From assembly GCF_039697315.1 (NCBI RefSeq), contig NZ_CP155619.1:3472001-3536000 (forward strand): DNA of 64,000 bases, in the 5' to 3' direction. The notes beneath the pieces were generated by a model. That model did not search any database. It was not told where the DNA came from and was given only the letters and a program-made list of their open reading frames with translations. Shown here piece by piece: positions 27,477 through 37,202 of the stretch (position 1 is its first letter; every line of letters begins with the position of its first letter). The stretch comes from Pseudomonas abietaniphila. GTDB lineage: Bacteria; Pseudomonadota; Gammaproteobacteria; Pseudomonadales; Pseudomonadaceae. Both the position numbers and the translations under genes were made by a program.

Positions 27477-27905
27477 ATGGAACACTTCGCAGCACTGAAA
27501 ATCCTGCACACGGTCGCTACCGCGTTGCTGTTCATCTGCGCACTGGCGCTTACGGTCTGGATCGTTCGCGGGCGCAGGGCAGGGGATCTGACGGTGCAGA
27601 ATCGCAGCATGCAGCGGCCTTGGGGGTTCGTCTGGCTGTTGATGGGGCTGTGCTTGCTGATCTTGCCCATCAGTGGATGGTGGCTGGTGCATTACGCGGG
27701 TTGGTCACTGGGGCAGACCTGGCTTTTGGCCGCGAGCATTCTTTATACGTTCGGCGCCTTGAGCTGGGCCTGGCTTGCGGTGCGGGTCAACCGGCTGCGT
27801 CGGCCGGTGATCGTGGGCAATCCGACGTTCACCCTAGCGCTGGCGATCTTCAGTGCCGTGTGTTTCGTCGCTATCGCCGGATTGATGGGCGCCAAACCCG
27901 TCTAG
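27477..27905 (+). CDS. DUF2269-like integral membrane protein
   Basis: 142 residues from the ATG at 27477 (AAGGA upstream); the frame is open further upstream but begins in repeat-flanking sequence. Four hydrophobic segments are visible: ILHTVATALLFICALALTVW, WLLMGLCLLILPISGWWLV, WLLAASILYTFGALSWAWLAV and LALAIFSAVCFVAIAGLMG. The conserved opening HFAALKILHTVATALL and length fit the DUF2269 family, whose function is unknown. It lies convergent to the HAD gene, only 37 bases away. Confidence 0.72.
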   Translation: MEHFAALKILHTVATALLFICALALTVWIVRGRRAGDLTVQNRSMQRPWGFVWLLMGLCLLILPISGWWLVHYAGWSLGQTWLLAASILYTFGALSWAWLAVRVNRLRRPVIVGNPTFTLALAIFSAVCFVAIAGLMGAKPV

Positions 27906-27942
27906 GGCAGCGTCGACACGACGTGCCCCAGCCCGGGGTTCT

Positions 27943-28599
27943 TCAATCGCGCAGCGAAATCACTGGCCAGCCGCGGCGAGTGGCCTCAGCGCGCAGTTTG
28001 TCGTCCGGATCGACCGCCACCGGATTCGCGACTTGCTCCAGCAGGGGCAGGTCGTTCATCGAGTCGCTATAGAAATAGCTGCCTTCCAGGTTGAAGCCGT
28101 TCTCTTCGATCCAACGGTTCAGACGAGTGACTTTTCCCTCGCGGAAGCACGGCACATCGGTGGTCCGGCCGGTGTAACGGCCGTCGACGATCTCGCATTC
28201 GGTCGCCAGCAGCGTGTCGATACCCAGGCGAGCAACGACAGGGGCGGTCACAAAGCGGTTCGTCGCGGTGATCACCACCAGTTTGTCGCCCGCAGCGCGG
28301 TGTTTCTCGATCAGCGCCAGGGCCTTGGGCAGAATCAACGGCTCGATGCAGTCGCGCATGAAGTCCCGATGCCATTCGTCGAGCTGTGCCATGTCGGTGC
28401 GGCCGAGAATTTCCAGGCTGAAATTCAGGTAGTCGGTCAGGTTCAGGGTGCCCGCCAGGTAGTCCTGGTAAAAAGCATCGTTACGCGCTTTGTAGGCGGC
28501 ACCGTCAAGGATGCCGCGTTCGCACAGGTAATCGCCCCAGGCGTGATCGCTGTCACCGCCGAGAAGGGTGTTGTCGAGGTCGAATAATGCCAGGCGCAT
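27943..28599 (-). CDS. HAD-IB family phosphatase (SerB-like)
   Basis: 218 residues from the ATG at 28599, chosen because the family starts [18 protein letters not shown]. Motif I is DLDNT, motif II a Thr in VVITATN, and motif [21 protein letters not shown]. The helical cap between them is that of subfamily IB, which includes phosphoserine phosphatase. The homologue occupies the same place beside rppH in P. aeruginosa (PA0335). The substrate is probably a small phosphomonoester but is not determined. Divergent from rppH. Confidence 0.85.
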   Translation of the reverse strand: MRLALFDLDNTLLGGDSDHAWGDYLCERGILDGAAYKARNDAFYQDYLAGTLNLTDYLNFSLEILGRTDMAQLDEWHRDFMRDCIEPLILPKALALIEKHRAAGDKLVVITATNRFVTAPVVARLGIDTLLATECEIVDGRYTGRTTDVPCFREGKVTRLNRWIEENGFNLEGSYFYSDSMNDLPLLEQVANPVAVDPDDKLRAEATRRGWPVISLRD

Positions 28600-28764
28600 G
28601 CGGTTACTCGCTGAAATAGCTGAAAAAAGAGCACAAGAATACGAGGTTTCATCAAGAGATCGCATCTATTAATGCAGTTGTCACGATAAGCTGTCGAAGC
28701 CTCGTTGCTGCCTTCACGATCTTTGTGGAACAATGCGGCGACATGCGTTTGCGAGGTTGTAGCC

Positions 28765-29244
28765 GTGATCGACCCCGATGGTTTCCGCCCTAATGTCGGG
28801 ATAATTCTGACAAATGATGCTGGCCAGGTCTTATGGGCTCGCCGTATCAATCAAGATGCCTGGCAGTTTCCGCAAGGGGGAATCAACCCTCAGGAGACGC
28901 CGGAAGACGCGCTCTACCGTGAATTGAACGAAGAAGTCGGGCTGGAACGGCATGATGTTGAAATACTTGCCTGCACCCGTGGTTGGTTGCGCTATCGTCT
29001 GCCGCAACGTTTGGTTCGTACCCACAGCCAGCCGCTGTGTATTGGCCAGAAGCAAAAATGGTTTCTCCTGCGCCTGATCTCCAACGAGCAGCGGGTGCGG
29101 ATGGATTTGACCGGTAAACCGGAGTTCGATGGCTGGAAATGGGTCAGCTATTGGTATCCGTTAGGCCAGGTGGTGACATTCAAGCGCGAGGTGTATCGAC
29201 GCGCACTCAAAGAGCTTGCCCCGCGCCTGTTGGCGCGCGACTGA
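28765..29244 (+). CDS. rppH: RNA pyrophosphohydrolase (Nudix)
   Basis: 159 residues from a GTG at 28765 with GAGG eight bases upstream, giving [15 protein letters not shown], the invariant RppH start. The Nudix box runs G38 to L60 ([17 protein letters not shown], then NEEVGL) with the RELNEE metal-binding core. It removes pyrophosphate from the 5' end of mRNA to start RNase E decay. It is followed after 21 bases by ptsP, the conserved Pseudomonas pairing. Confidence 0.96.
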   Translation: MIDPDGFRPNVGIILTNDAGQVLWARRINQDAWQFPQGGINPQETPEDALYRELNEEVGLERHDVEILACTRGWLRYRLPQRLVRTHSQPLCIGQKQKWFLLRLISNEQRVRMDLTGKPEFDGWKWVSYWYPLGQVVTFKREVYRRALKELAPRLLARD

Positions 29245-29265
29245 CACGGAGTTCGACCCCGAGCC

Positions 29266-31545
29266 ATGCTCAATACGCTGCGCAAGATCGTCCAGGAAGT
29301 TAACTCCGCCAAGGATCTCAAGGCGGCGTTGGGGATTATTGTGTTACGCGTCAAAGAGGCCATGAGCAGCCAGGTCTGCTCGGTCTATTTGCTCGATCCC
29401 GAAAGCAATCGTTTCGTGTTGATGGCCACAGAGGGCTTGAACAAGCGCTCTATCGGCAAGGTCAGCATGGCCCCCAATGAGGGTCTCGTCGGTCTGGTCG
29501 GTACGCGCGAAGAGCCGCTGAACCTGGAAAACGCCGCCGATCACCCTCGTTATCGCTACTTTGCCGAAACCGGTGAAGAGCGTTATGCCTCCTTCCTCGG
29601 TGCGCCGATCATTCACCATCGCCGCGTTGTCGGCGTTCTGGTCATTCAGCAAAAGGAGCGTCGTCAGTTCGACGAGGGCGAAGAAGCTTTCCTCGTGACG
29701 ATGAGCGCGCAGCTCGCCGGTGTTATCGCCCACGCTGAAGCCACGGGCTCGATCCGCGGGCTGGGGCGCCAGGGCAAGGGCATCCAGGAAGCCAAGTTCG
29801 TGGGCGTGCCGGGATCGCCGGGTGCTGCGGTCGGTACGGCGCTGGTCATGCTCCCACCGGCCGATCTGGAGGTGGTGCCGGACAAGACCGTCTCCGACAT
29901 CGGTGCCGAGCTTAAGCTCTTCCAGAACGCCCTTGAGGGCGTTCGTAGCGATATGCGTACCCTTTCGGCGAAGTTGGCTACACAATTGCGCCCTGAAGAG
30001 CGTGCGCTGTTCGACGTCTACCTGATGATGCTCGACGATGCCTCCCTGGGCAGCGAAGTCACCAACGTCATCAAGACCGGCCAATGGGCTCAGGGCGCAT
30101 TGCGTTCGGTGGTCAACGAGCACGTCAAACGTTTCGAGCTGATGGACGACGCCTACCTGCGCGAGCGTGCATCGGATGTCAAAGACCTCGGCCGTCGTTT
30201 GCTGGCGTACCTTCAAGAAGCGCGTCAGCAAGCCCTGGTCTATCCCGACAACACCATTCTGGTCAGTGAAGAGCTGACGCCGGCGATGCTGGGCGAAGTA
30301 CCGGAAGGCAAGCTGGTCGGCCTGGTGTCGGTATTGGGTTCGGGTAACTCCCACGTCGCGATTCTGGCACGGGCCATGGGCATTCCCACGGTCATGGGCG
30401 TGGTCGACCTGCCGTATTCGAAGGTCGATGGCATCGAGCTGATCGTCGATGGTTACCACGGTGAGGTCTACACCAACCCGAGCGAAGTGCTGCGCAAGCA
30501 GTACTCGGTGGTCGTCGAGGAAGAGCGTCAGCTGTCTCAGGGCCTCGATGCGTTACGCGAATTGCCGTGCGTCACGCTGGACGGTCACCGCATGCCGTTG
30601 TGGGTCAACACCGGTCTGCTGGCAGACGTGGCGCGGGCTCAACAGCGCGGCGCTGAAGGCGTTGGTCTGTACCGCACCGAAGTCCCGTTCATGATCAACC
30701 AGCGTTTCCCGAGCGAAAAGGAACAACTGGCGATCTACCGCGAACAACTGGCTGCCTTCCATCCCTTGCCCGTGACCATGCGTACGCTGGACATCGGCGG
30801 CGACAAGGCGCTGTCTTATTTCCCGATCAAGGAAGACAACCCGTTTCTGGGCTGGCGCGGCATTCGCGTCACCCTCGATCACCCGGAGATCTTCCTGGTG
30901 CAGACCCGCGCGATGCTCAAGGCCAGCGAAGGCTTGAACAACCTGCGGATTCTGCTGCCGATGATTTCCGGCACGCACGAGACCGAAGAAGCGCTGCACC
31001 TGATCCACCGTGCATGGGGCGAAGTGCGCGACGAAGGCACTGACGTGCCAATGCCGCCCGTGGGCGTGATGATCGAAGTGCCTGCAGCGGTCTATCAGAC
31101 CCGTGAGCTGGCGCGTCAGGTGGACTTCCTGTCGGTAGGCTCCAACGACCTGACCCAGTATCTGCTGGCGGTCGACCGAAACAACCCGCGCGTGGCCGAT
31201 CTGTACGACTATTTGCACCCGGCGGTGCTGCAGGCGCTGCAAAATGTCGTGCGCGACGCCCATGCCGAAGGCAAGCCGGTCAGTATCTGTGGCGAGATGG
31301 CAGGTGATCCGGCCGCTGCGGTGCTGTTGATGGCGATGGGTTTCGACAGCCTGTCGATGAACGCCACCAACTTGCCGAAAGTGAAATGGATGCTGCGCCA
31401 GATCAACCTGAGCAAGGCCAAGGAGCTGTTGGCTCAATTGATGAAAAACGATAACCCGCAGGTCATCAGCAGCTCGCTGCAGCTGGCGCTGAGAAATCTC
31501 GGGTTGTCGCGGATGATTAATCCTTCTTCAGTAAAAGGGCATTGA
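29266..31545 (+). CDS. ptsP: Phosphoenolpyruvate--protein phosphotransferase of the nitrogen PTS (EI-Ntr)
   Basis: 759 residues, standard for PtsP. The N-terminal GAF domain (about 1-150; QVCSVYLLDPESNRFVLMAT) precedes the EI domains: the HPr-binding region, the phosphohistidine motif GSGNSHVAILARAMGIPTVMG (catalytic His about 363) and the C-terminal PEP barrel with GLYRTEVPFM, DIGGDKALSYFP and SVGSNDLTQYLLAVDRNNP. It phosphorylates NPr (PtsO) with PEP in a regulatory relay sensing nitrogen and carbon. It is likely transcribed with rppH; a REPIN closes the unit. Confidence 0.96.
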   Translation: MLNTLRKIVQEVNSAKDLKAALGIIVLRVKEAMSSQVCSVYLLDPESNRFVLMATEGLNKRSIGKVSMAPNEGLVGLVGTREEPLNLENAADHPRYRYFAETGEERYASFLGAPIIHHRRVVGVLVIQQKERRQFDEGEEAFLVTMSAQLAGVIAHAEATGSIRGLGRQGKGIQEAKFVGVPGSPGAAVGTALVMLPPADLEVVPDKTVSDIGAELKLFQNALEGVRSDMRTLSAKLATQLRPEERALFDVYLMMLDDASLGSEVTNVIKTGQWAQGALRSVVNEHVKRFELMDDAYLRERASDVKDLGRRLLAYLQEARQQALVYPDNTILVSEELTPAMLGEVPEGKLVGLVSVLGSGNSHVAILARAMGIPTVMGVVDLPYSKVDGIELIVDGYHGEVYTNPSEVLRKQYSVVVEEERQLSQGLDALRELPCVTLDGHRMPLWVNTGLLADVARAQQRGAEGVGLYRTEVPFMINQRFPSEKEQLAIYREQLAAFHPLPVTMRTLDIGGDKALSYFPIKEDNPFLGWRGIRVTLDHPEIFLVQTRAMLKASEGLNNLRILLPMISGTHETEEALHLIHRAWGEVRDEGTDVPMPPVGVMIEVPAAVYQTRELARQVDFLSVGSNDLTQYLLAVDRNNPRVADLYDYLHPAVLQALQNVVRDAHAEGKPVSICGEMAGDPAAAVLLMAMGFDSLSMNATNLPKVKWMLRQINLSKAKELLAQLMKNDNPQVISSSLQLALRNLGLSRMINPSSVKGH

Positions 31546-31574
31546 TCGGTAGTCAATCCTCTAAAAATACCCTC

Positions 31575-31661
31575 TGTGGGAGCGAATTCAGTCGCGAGAG
31601 GCCGGTACATTCCACACATGTCTGTCGGATGCACTACCGTAGCGCGAATGAATTCGCTCCC
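31575..31661. repeat. REPIN, GAGCGAATTCAKTCGCGA type
   Basis: TGTGGGAGCGAATTCAGTCG pairs with GCGAATGAATTCGCTCCCG. It lies between the convergent ptsP and NRDE-protein genes. Confidence 0.82.
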
Positions 31662-31683
31662 GAAGGAAATCTGCTTCCGCCTG

Positions 31684-32430
31684 TTACACCGCTAATTCCA
31701 CCTCACCCAATCTCCCGCCATACGGCCCAAAACTGCGCTCGATCAACCGCCGGCTACCGTCCGCATTGACGATCAGCACGGTGCTCGCTCGCGTGCCGTA
31801 GTTGGGGCTGGCGATAAACACGCTGGACAGCAGTTTTTCGGTGGCCAGGCCCACGCCGGTGTTGGGCAAATCGGCGTCGGCCGCCGCGTCGGGATCCGCC
31901 AGGAAGCTGAACAATGCGTCAGGCTGCGGGTGGTCCAGGTGTTCGGAAAGCGCAGCTTTGGCTTTCGTCAGTTTCGGCCAGGGCGTATCGAGTCCGGCGT
32001 TGGAAACACCGTAGACCCCGGCTTGCAAGCGGCGGGGCACGGGATCGGTCGCGTTGATAAAGTGCAGTGCCTGACGATTGCCTACCAAGAGATTGAAGCC
32101 GCCGTACTCTGCCGAGCGCCCGGCAACTTCGTTCAGGTATTCGTCAATCGACAATGAGCCGCTCAAAAAATCAGCAACCAGCTCGCCACGTGAGCGCCGG
32201 CCCAAGGGTTTTCCCGGATCGCGAATGTTGGTCAGTGCTGCGAAACGCCCCTCCTTGCTGACGCCCAGCCAGGTGCCACCTGCCTCCAGATCACGCCCGG
32301 CGTAGACGTGCGGTGTCTCTTCCCATTGCGCGAGGGGCAGGGTTGGACGGGCGTAGAATTCGTCACGGTTGGCCGCCAGGATCAGCGGTTGTGAGTGGTC
32401 AGGTCGCCAGGCGAAGACGATCAGGCACAT
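31684..32430 (-). CDS. NRDE-family (TANGO2-like) protein
   Basis: 248 residues. The N-terminus MCLIVFAWRPDHSQPLILAANRDEFYARP has the second-residue Cys and the NRDE motif that define the family (Ser/Cys-type Ntn-like fold, eukaryotic TANGO2). GGTWLGVSKEGRFAALTNIRDP and TRASTVLIVN are further conserved blocks. The function in bacteria is unclear; haem handling has been proposed for eukaryotic and bacterial relatives. It is divergent from the TauE/SafE gene with 115 bases between. Confidence 0.85.
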   Translation of the reverse strand: MCLIVFAWRPDHSQPLILAANRDEFYARPTLPLAQWEETPHVYAGRDLEAGGTWLGVSKEGRFAALTNIRDPGKPLGRRSRGELVADFLSGSLSIDEYLNEVAGRSAEYGGFNLLVGNRQALHFINATDPVPRRLQAGVYGVSNAGLDTPWPKLTKAKAALSEHLDHPQPDALFSFLADPDAAADADLPNTGVGLATEKLLSSVFIASPNYGTRASTVLIVNADGSRRLIERSFGPYGGRLGEVELAV

Positions 32431-32545
32431 GCGGGGCCTCCTTTTTTCGCCACTCTACGCACAGATCCGGCGGACATCCATCGCGCGCTGCTAGAGGTCA
32501 CTTGCCGGGTCCGGTAACATGCCGCACTGGTTTTCGGAGGCACCC

Positions 32546-33328
32546 ATGGAATTTCTGCTCTATCTGGCCCTGGGCGCCTGCGCGGGCGTGCTGGCTGGCC
32601 TGTTTGGTGTGGGCGGCGGCATCATCATCGTTCCGGTGTTGGTGTTCAGCTTCACGCTGCAAGGGTTCGACGCTTCCGTTCTGACGCACCTGGCGGTGGG
32701 CACTTCGCTGGCCACCATCGTCTTTACTTCGATCCAGTCAGTCCGCGCCCATCATCGCGTGGGTGCCGTGCAGTGGCGGGTGTTCGCCTGGATGACCGTG
32801 GGGATTCTGATCGGAGCAGGGCTCGGCTCGCTGACTGCGAGCTATATTGCAGGGCCCAACCTGCAGAAGATCATCGGGGTGTTCGCCATTCTGGTGGCGA
32901 TCCAGATGGCGCTGGACTTCAAACCCAAGGCCAGTCGAGGCGTGCCCGGCAAGCCGGGTTTGACCGCAGCAGGCGTGGTGATCGGCTGGGCGTCAGCGAT
33001 TTTCGGTATTGGCGGCGGTTCGCTCACGGTGCCATTTCTCACGTGGCGCAGTCTGACCATGCAGCAAGCCGTGGCGACCTCTTCGGCGTGTGGGTTTCCC
33101 ATCGCGGTGGCCAGTGCCATAAGTTTCATGATTCTTGGGTGGCACGACCCCGTGTTGCCACCGCATAGTTTGGGTTTCGTGTATTTGCCTGCGTTGATTG
33201 GCATTGCCGTGACCAGCATGTTCTTCGCCCGGTTCGGCGCGAAGCTGGCGCACAAACTGTCACCCAGGGTGCTAAAACGACTGTTCGCGCTGTTGCTGGT
33301 CGTGGTCGGTACAAGTTTTCTGATTTGA
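32546..33328 (+). CDS. TauE/SafE-family membrane transporter
   Basis: 260 residues from the ATG at 32546 with GGAGG upstream. About eight membrane helices are visible, starting FLLYLALGACAGVLAGLFGVGGGIIIVPVLVF; the GxGGG motif recurs as AIFGIGGGSLTVPFL, the two-fold internal repeat of the family. These permeases export or import sulfonates, sulfite or organosulfur anions; the substrate here is unknown. It precedes lgt by 39 bases, the same order as PA0340-lgt-thyA in P. aeruginosa, so co-transcription is likely. Confidence 0.88.
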   Translation: MEFLLYLALGACAGVLAGLFGVGGGIIIVPVLVFSFTLQGFDASVLTHLAVGTSLATIVFTSIQSVRAHHRVGAVQWRVFAWMTVGILIGAGLGSLTASYIAGPNLQKIIGVFAILVAIQMALDFKPKASRGVPGKPGLTAAGVVIGWASAIFGIGGGSLTVPFLTWRSLTMQQAVATSSACGFPIAVASAISFMILGWHDPVLPPHSLGFVYLPALIGIAVTSMFFARFGAKLAHKLSPRVLKRLFALLLVVVGTSFLI

Positions 33329-33367
33329 TTCGTCGCTCCCCGAGCGTCCCATTTTTAAGGAGTCGCA

Positions 33368-34180
33368 ATGCTGCCTTACCCGCAGATTGACCCGGTAGCC
33401 GTGGCCATCGGTCCGCTGCAAATTCACTGGTACGGCCTGATGTATCTGGTCGGCATCGGCAGTGCATGGTTTCTGGCGTCACGCCGTCTGAATCGATTCG
33501 ACCCGACGTGGACCAAGGAAAAACTCTCGGACATGATCTTCTGGGTCGCAATGGGTGTGATCGTCGGAGGGCGGCTGGGCTACGTGCTGTTCTACGACCT
33601 GCCTAATTACATCGCCAACCCGCTGTTGATCTTCGAGGTGTGGAAGGGCGGCATGGCGTTCCACGGCGGATTCATCGGCGTGATGATCGCGACCTATTGG
33701 TTCGGCAAGCGCAACGGCAAGTCGTTCTTCCAACTGATGGACTTCATTGCGCCGATGGTGCCGATCGGCCTGGGCGCCGGACGCATCGGCAACTTCATCA
33801 ATGGCGAGTTGTGGGGTAAACCAACCGACCTGCCTTGGGCCATGGTCTTCCCGCCATACAGCGATCCTGCACAGTTGCCGCGTCATCCGTCGCAGCTCTA
33901 CCAGTTCGCGCTGGAAGGTGTGGCATTGTTCGTCATTCTCTACTTCTTTTCGCGCAAGCCGCGTCCGACCATGGCCGTTTCCGGCATGTTCGCGCTGTTC
34001 TACGGGATCTTCCGTTTCGTCGTGGAATTCGTTCGCGTGCCGGATGCCCAGCTGGGTTACCTGGCTTGGGGTTGGGTCACCATGGGTCAGATCCTCAGCT
34101 TGCCGATGATCATCGGCGGCCTGGTGCTGATCTGGCTGGCCTACCACCGCGCGCCTGCTGCCAACAACGCAGCCATTTGA
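33368..34180 (+). CDS. lgt: Prolipoprotein diacylglyceryl transferase
   Basis: 270 residues with about seven membrane helices. The Lgt signature [18 protein letters not shown] and the N-terminal [24 protein letters not shown], with the essential His in HGGFIG, are present. It transfers diacylglycerol from phosphatidylglycerol to the lipobox cysteine of prolipoproteins at the inner membrane. AAGGAG precedes the ATG at 33368. A GC-rich stem (CCGGGCC / GGCCCGG) without a T-run follows before thyA. Confidence 0.96.
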   Translation: MLPYPQIDPVAVAIGPLQIHWYGLMYLVGIGSAWFLASRRLNRFDPTWTKEKLSDMIFWVAMGVIVGGRLGYVLFYDLPNYIANPLLIFEVWKGGMAFHGGFIGVMIATYWFGKRNGKSFFQLMDFIAPMVPIGLGAGRIGNFINGELWGKPTDLPWAMVFPPYSDPAQLPRHPSQLYQFALEGVALFVILYFFSRKPRPTMAVSGMFALFYGIFRFVVEFVRVPDAQLGYLAWGWVTMGQILSLPMIIGGLVLIWLAYHRAPAANNAAI

Positions 34181-34237
34181 TTTGAATGGCCGGGCCTGCG
34201 GGCCCGGCGGATTCACCGATACAGAGGGCCTTTGGGC

Positions 34238-35071
34238 ATGAAGCAATACCTTGAGCTGTTACAGGACGTCATCGCCAACGGGACGCGTAAAGGCGACCGC
34301 ACCGGCACTGGCACCACCGCTGTGTTCGGCCGTCAGATCCGCCATAACCTGGCCGACGGTTTCCCGCTGCTGACCACCAAGAAGCTGCACTTCAAGAGCA
34401 TCGCCAATGAGCTCATCTGGATGCTCAGCGGCAACACCAACACCAAATGGCTCAACGAAAACGGCGTCACCATCTGGGACGAGTGGGCGACCGAAGACGG
34501 CGATCTGGGCCCGGTGTACGGTGCGCAATGGACCGGCTGGCCAACCAAGGACGGCGGCAAGATCAACCAGATCGACTACATGGTCGACTGCCTGAAAAAC
34601 AACCCGAACAGCCGACGCATTCTGTTCCACGGCTGGAACACCGAGTACCTGCCGGATGAGAAGCTTTCGCCGCAGGAGAACGTGAAGGCCGGGCGTCAGG
34701 CGCTGGCGGTGTGTCACCTGCTGTACCAGGCGTTCGTCGCCGACGGCAAGCTGTCCATGCAGTTGTATATCCGCAGCTCCGACGTGTTCCTCGGCCTGCC
34801 GTACAACATCGCCGCACTGGCGCTGCTGACCCACATGCTGGCCCAGCAATGCGACCTGATTCCGCACGAGATCATCGTGAGCCTGGGTGACACCCATGCG
34901 TATTCGAACCACGAAGAGCAGATTGCGACCCAACTGACCCGCACGCCGAAAAAGCTGCCGCAGTTGAAGATCAACCGTCGCCCGGAAAGCATTTACGACT
35001 ACCGTTTCGAAGATTTCGAAATTGTGGGCTACGACGCAGACCCAAGCATCAAGGCACCTGTGGCGGTTTAA
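34238..35071 (+). CDS. thyA: Thymidylate synthase
   Basis: 277 residues from the ATG at 34238 (the in-frame TTG at 34232 is less likely). The folate/dUMP site motifs are [20 protein letters not shown], the nucleophile in LAVCHLLYQ (Cys about 159), [20 protein letters not shown] and [11 protein letters not shown]. It methylates dUMP to dTMP using methylenetetrahydrofolate. It is the last gene of the lgt cluster; a 152-bp tandem repeat array begins right after its stop codon. Confidence 0.96.
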   Translation: MKQYLELLQDVIANGTRKGDRTGTGTTAVFGRQIRHNLADGFPLLTTKKLHFKSIANELIWMLSGNTNTKWLNENGVTIWDEWATEDGDLGPVYGAQWTGWPTKDGGKINQIDYMVDCLKNNPNSRRILFHGWNTEYLPDEKLSPQENVKAGRQALAVCHLLYQAFVADGKLSMQLYIRSSDVFLGLPYNIAALALLTHMLAQQCDLIPHEIIVSLGDTHAYSNHEEQIATQLTRTPKKLPQLKINRRPESIYDYRFEDFEIVGYDADPSIKAPVAV

Positions 35072-35084
35072 GTCGAATGCTCGT

Positions 35085-35722
35085 AACCTCGGCTTGCTCC
35101 TACAAAGATCGCTAATGCCGTGGGTGCTGCCCGGCACAAACCTTGTGGGAGCTGCAGGAGGTTACGATGGTGGCGAATGCGGTCTATCACCCGCCAGAAG
35201 TGCGTTGATCGTACCGGCCTCTTCGCGGCCCTCGTAACCTCGGACTGCTCCTACAGGGATCGCGTAATGCCGTGGGTGCTGCCCGGCACAAACCTTGTGG
35301 GAGCTGCAGGAGGTTACGACGGTGGCGAATGAGGTCTATCACCCGCCAGAAGTACGTTGACCGTACCGGCCTCTTCGCGGCCCTCGTAACCTCGGACTGC
35401 TCCTACAAAGATCGCGTAATGCCGTGGGTGCTGACCGGCACAAACCTTGTGGGAGCTGCAGGAGGTTACGACGGTGGCGGATGAGGTCTATCACCCGCCA
35501 GAAGTGCGTTGACCGTACTGGCCTCTTCGCGGCCCTCGTAACCTCGGACTGCTCCTACAGGGATCGCGTGACGCGATGGTGGCTGCCCGGCACAAACCTT
35601 GTGGGAGCTGCAGCAGGTTACGACGGTGGCGAATGCGGTCTATCACCCGCCAGAAGTGCGTTGACAGTACCGGCCTCTTCGCGGCCCTCGTAACCTCGGA
35701 CTGCTCCGACAGGGATCGCGGC
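35085..35722. repeat. Tandem array of four 152-bp REPIN units after thyA
   Basis: Equivalent points recur at 35120, 35272, 35424 and 35576, an exact period of 152 bases. Each unit has a 40-bp spacer (GATCGCGTAATGCCGTGGGT and on through CCCGGCACAAACCTT) and a hairpin: left arm GTGGGAGCTGCAGGAGGTTA, right arm CTCGTAACCTCGGACTGCTC. The loop contains CACCCGCCAGAAGTGCG, and the right arm includes GGCCTCTTCGCGGCC. Copies differ at only a few positions. The array starts with a right arm alone (35085-35105). Because 152 is not a multiple of three, the short open frames across it are not a coding repeat. Confidence 0.92.
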
Positions 35723-35918
35723 GGTTTGATGCTTGCGGTGCACTTCCCGCGGAGAAGGCTTTCTGGGATTCCAGATTACGTATAAAACCGCACAAACCTT
35801 CTATGTTCTAACCGGTACGAACTTACGTTTGCCCGGTTTATATAGGGACTTGGAAGTTTGTATTGTTGCAGTTACGTAATAACTGTTTTGCAAGGCAGTA
35901 AACAAAATTGTCTTGATA

Positions 35919-35948
35919 GATATTTTCAATCTACAGATTGAAACTATC
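35919..35948. promoter_or_regulatory. 30-bp dyad upstream of cfa
   Basis: The half sites GATA-T-TTTCAATCT and AGATTGAAA-C-TATC are separated by AC; only one pair mismatches. It lies in an AT-rich stretch (about 35770-36030) quite unlike the GC-rich surroundings and just upstream of the predicted cfa promoter. It could be an operator, or an mRNA hairpin if transcription starts upstream. No regulator is identified. Confidence 0.6.
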
Positions 35949-35974
35949 GAGTTTAAATCGCTGGAATGTTTGTT

Positions 35975-35981
35975 CTATAGT
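35975..35981 (+). promoter_or_regulatory. Sigma-S-like -10 element of cfa
   Basis: CTATAGT closely matches the CTATACT extended -10 of RpoS promoters and lies 52 bases before the cfa start. Stationary-phase, RpoS-dependent expression is established for cfa genes of enterics and Pseudomonas. The call rests on sequence similarity only. Confidence 0.5.
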
Positions 35982-36033
35982 CGGGGCTTACCCATAAGTC
36001 TTTAGCCTGACACGCGTTTGGAAATAGCTATCC

Positions 36034-37191
36034 ATGACCACGACGAACTTCAGCACTGACACCTTCTCCGACCACACCTCCGGGCTTTATCGCACCGCCG
36101 CACGGATACTCAACGAAGCAGGCATTCAGATTAATGGATCGGCCCCTTCGGATATCCGCTTCAACGGCCCAGGGGTTATCGAAAGGGCGTTTGCGCAAGG
36201 GAATCTGGGGCTGGGCGAGGCCTACATGGATGGCCAGTGGGACAGCGAACATCTGGACGAGTTTTTCCACCGGTTGCTCAAGACCGGAATGACCGACGAT
36301 GTGAAACCCGTGCGCCTGGTGTTGTATGCGCTGATGGCGAAGTTCATGAACCGCCAGAACATCAAGCGCTCCAAAACGGTCGGCGAAGTGCATTACGACC
36401 TTGGCAACGAATTCTATTCAACGATGCTCGATTCGCGAATGACCTACACCTGTGGGTATTGGGAGAACGCGAGCAATCTTGAAGAAGCTCAAGCGGCCAA
36501 GCTGGACCTGATATGCCGCAAACTTCAATTGAAGCCGGGTATGCGGGTGTTGGACATCGGTTGTGGTTGGGGAAGCTTCATGAGTTATGCCGCCGAACAC
36601 TACGGTGTCGAAGCGGTGGGCGTGAGCATTTCCAAGGAGCAGATCGCGTGGGCCAAAGAGCGCTACAAGGACCTGCCACTGGAGTTCCGCTTCCAGGACT
36701 ATCGTGAACTGGACGAGCAGTTCGATGCCATCGCCAGCGTCGGCATGTTTGAGCACGTAGGTCGCAAGAACCATCGTGAATACATGGAGCTGGCCCACCG
36801 CTGTTTGAAACCGGGTGGATTGTTCCTGCTGCACACCATCGGCAAGAACCAGCGAAACTCCTATCCGGATCCGTGGATCGACAAATATATATTCCCCAAC
36901 GGCGACCTGCCTTCGATCGGTCAGATGGGCGATGCCATGGACGGGTTGTTTGTCGTCGAAGACTTACACAACTTCGGGTCCGATTACGACAAGACACTGA
37001 TGGCCTGGCACGACAACTTCATGAAAGCCTGGCCGCAGTTCGAGGCGCAACTGGGCCAGCGCTTCTTCCGCATGTGGCGTTATTACCTGCTGTCTTGCGC
37101 CGGGGCCTTCCGCGCGCGGGACATCCAGCTTTGGCAGTGGGTCCTGTCCAAAGGCGGCGTACCGCATGGATACCATCGCAACCAGATTTAA
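36034..37191 (+). CDS. cfa: Cyclopropane-fatty-acyl-phospholipid synthase
   Basis: 385 residues, close to E. coli Cfa. The N-terminal lipid-binding domain (about 1-100) is followed by the SAM methyltransferase domain with VHYDLGNEFYSTMLD, MTYTCGYW, VLDIGCGWGSFM (SAM loop) and SVGMFEHVGRKNH. It adds a methylene bridge from SAM to unsaturated acyl chains of membrane phospholipids in stationary phase and stress. It appears monocistronic, with a distinctive AT-rich promoter region upstream and a REPIN downstream. Confidence 0.95.
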   Translation: MTTTNFSTDTFSDHTSGLYRTAARILNEAGIQINGSAPSDIRFNGPGVIERAFAQGNLGLGEAYMDGQWDSEHLDEFFHRLLKTGMTDDVKPVRLVLYALMAKFMNRQNIKRSKTVGEVHYDLGNEFYSTMLDSRMTYTCGYWENASNLEEAQAAKLDLICRKLQLKPGMRVLDIGCGWGSFMSYAAEHYGVEAVGVSISKEQIAWAKERYKDLPLEFRFQDYRELDEQFDAIASVGMFEHVGRKNHREYMELAHRCLKPGGLFLLHTIGKNQRNSYPDPWIDKYIFPNGDLPSIGQMGDAMDGLFVVEDLHNFGSDYDKTLMAWHDNFMKAWPQFEAQLGQRFFRMWRYYLLSCAGAFRARDIQLWQWVLSKGGVPHGYHRNQI

Positions 37192-37202
37192 GCCTCTCTA
37201 CC

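Noticed and set aside
35085..35722. Considered as a CRISPR array
   Set aside because: The whole 152-bp unit is conserved; there are no short repeats with unique spacers and no cas genes.
35120..35785. Series of 70-residue frames spaced 152 bases apart after thyA
   Set aside because: Period 152 is not divisible by three and each frame lies in hairpin arms; this is a DNA repeat, not a peptide repeat family.
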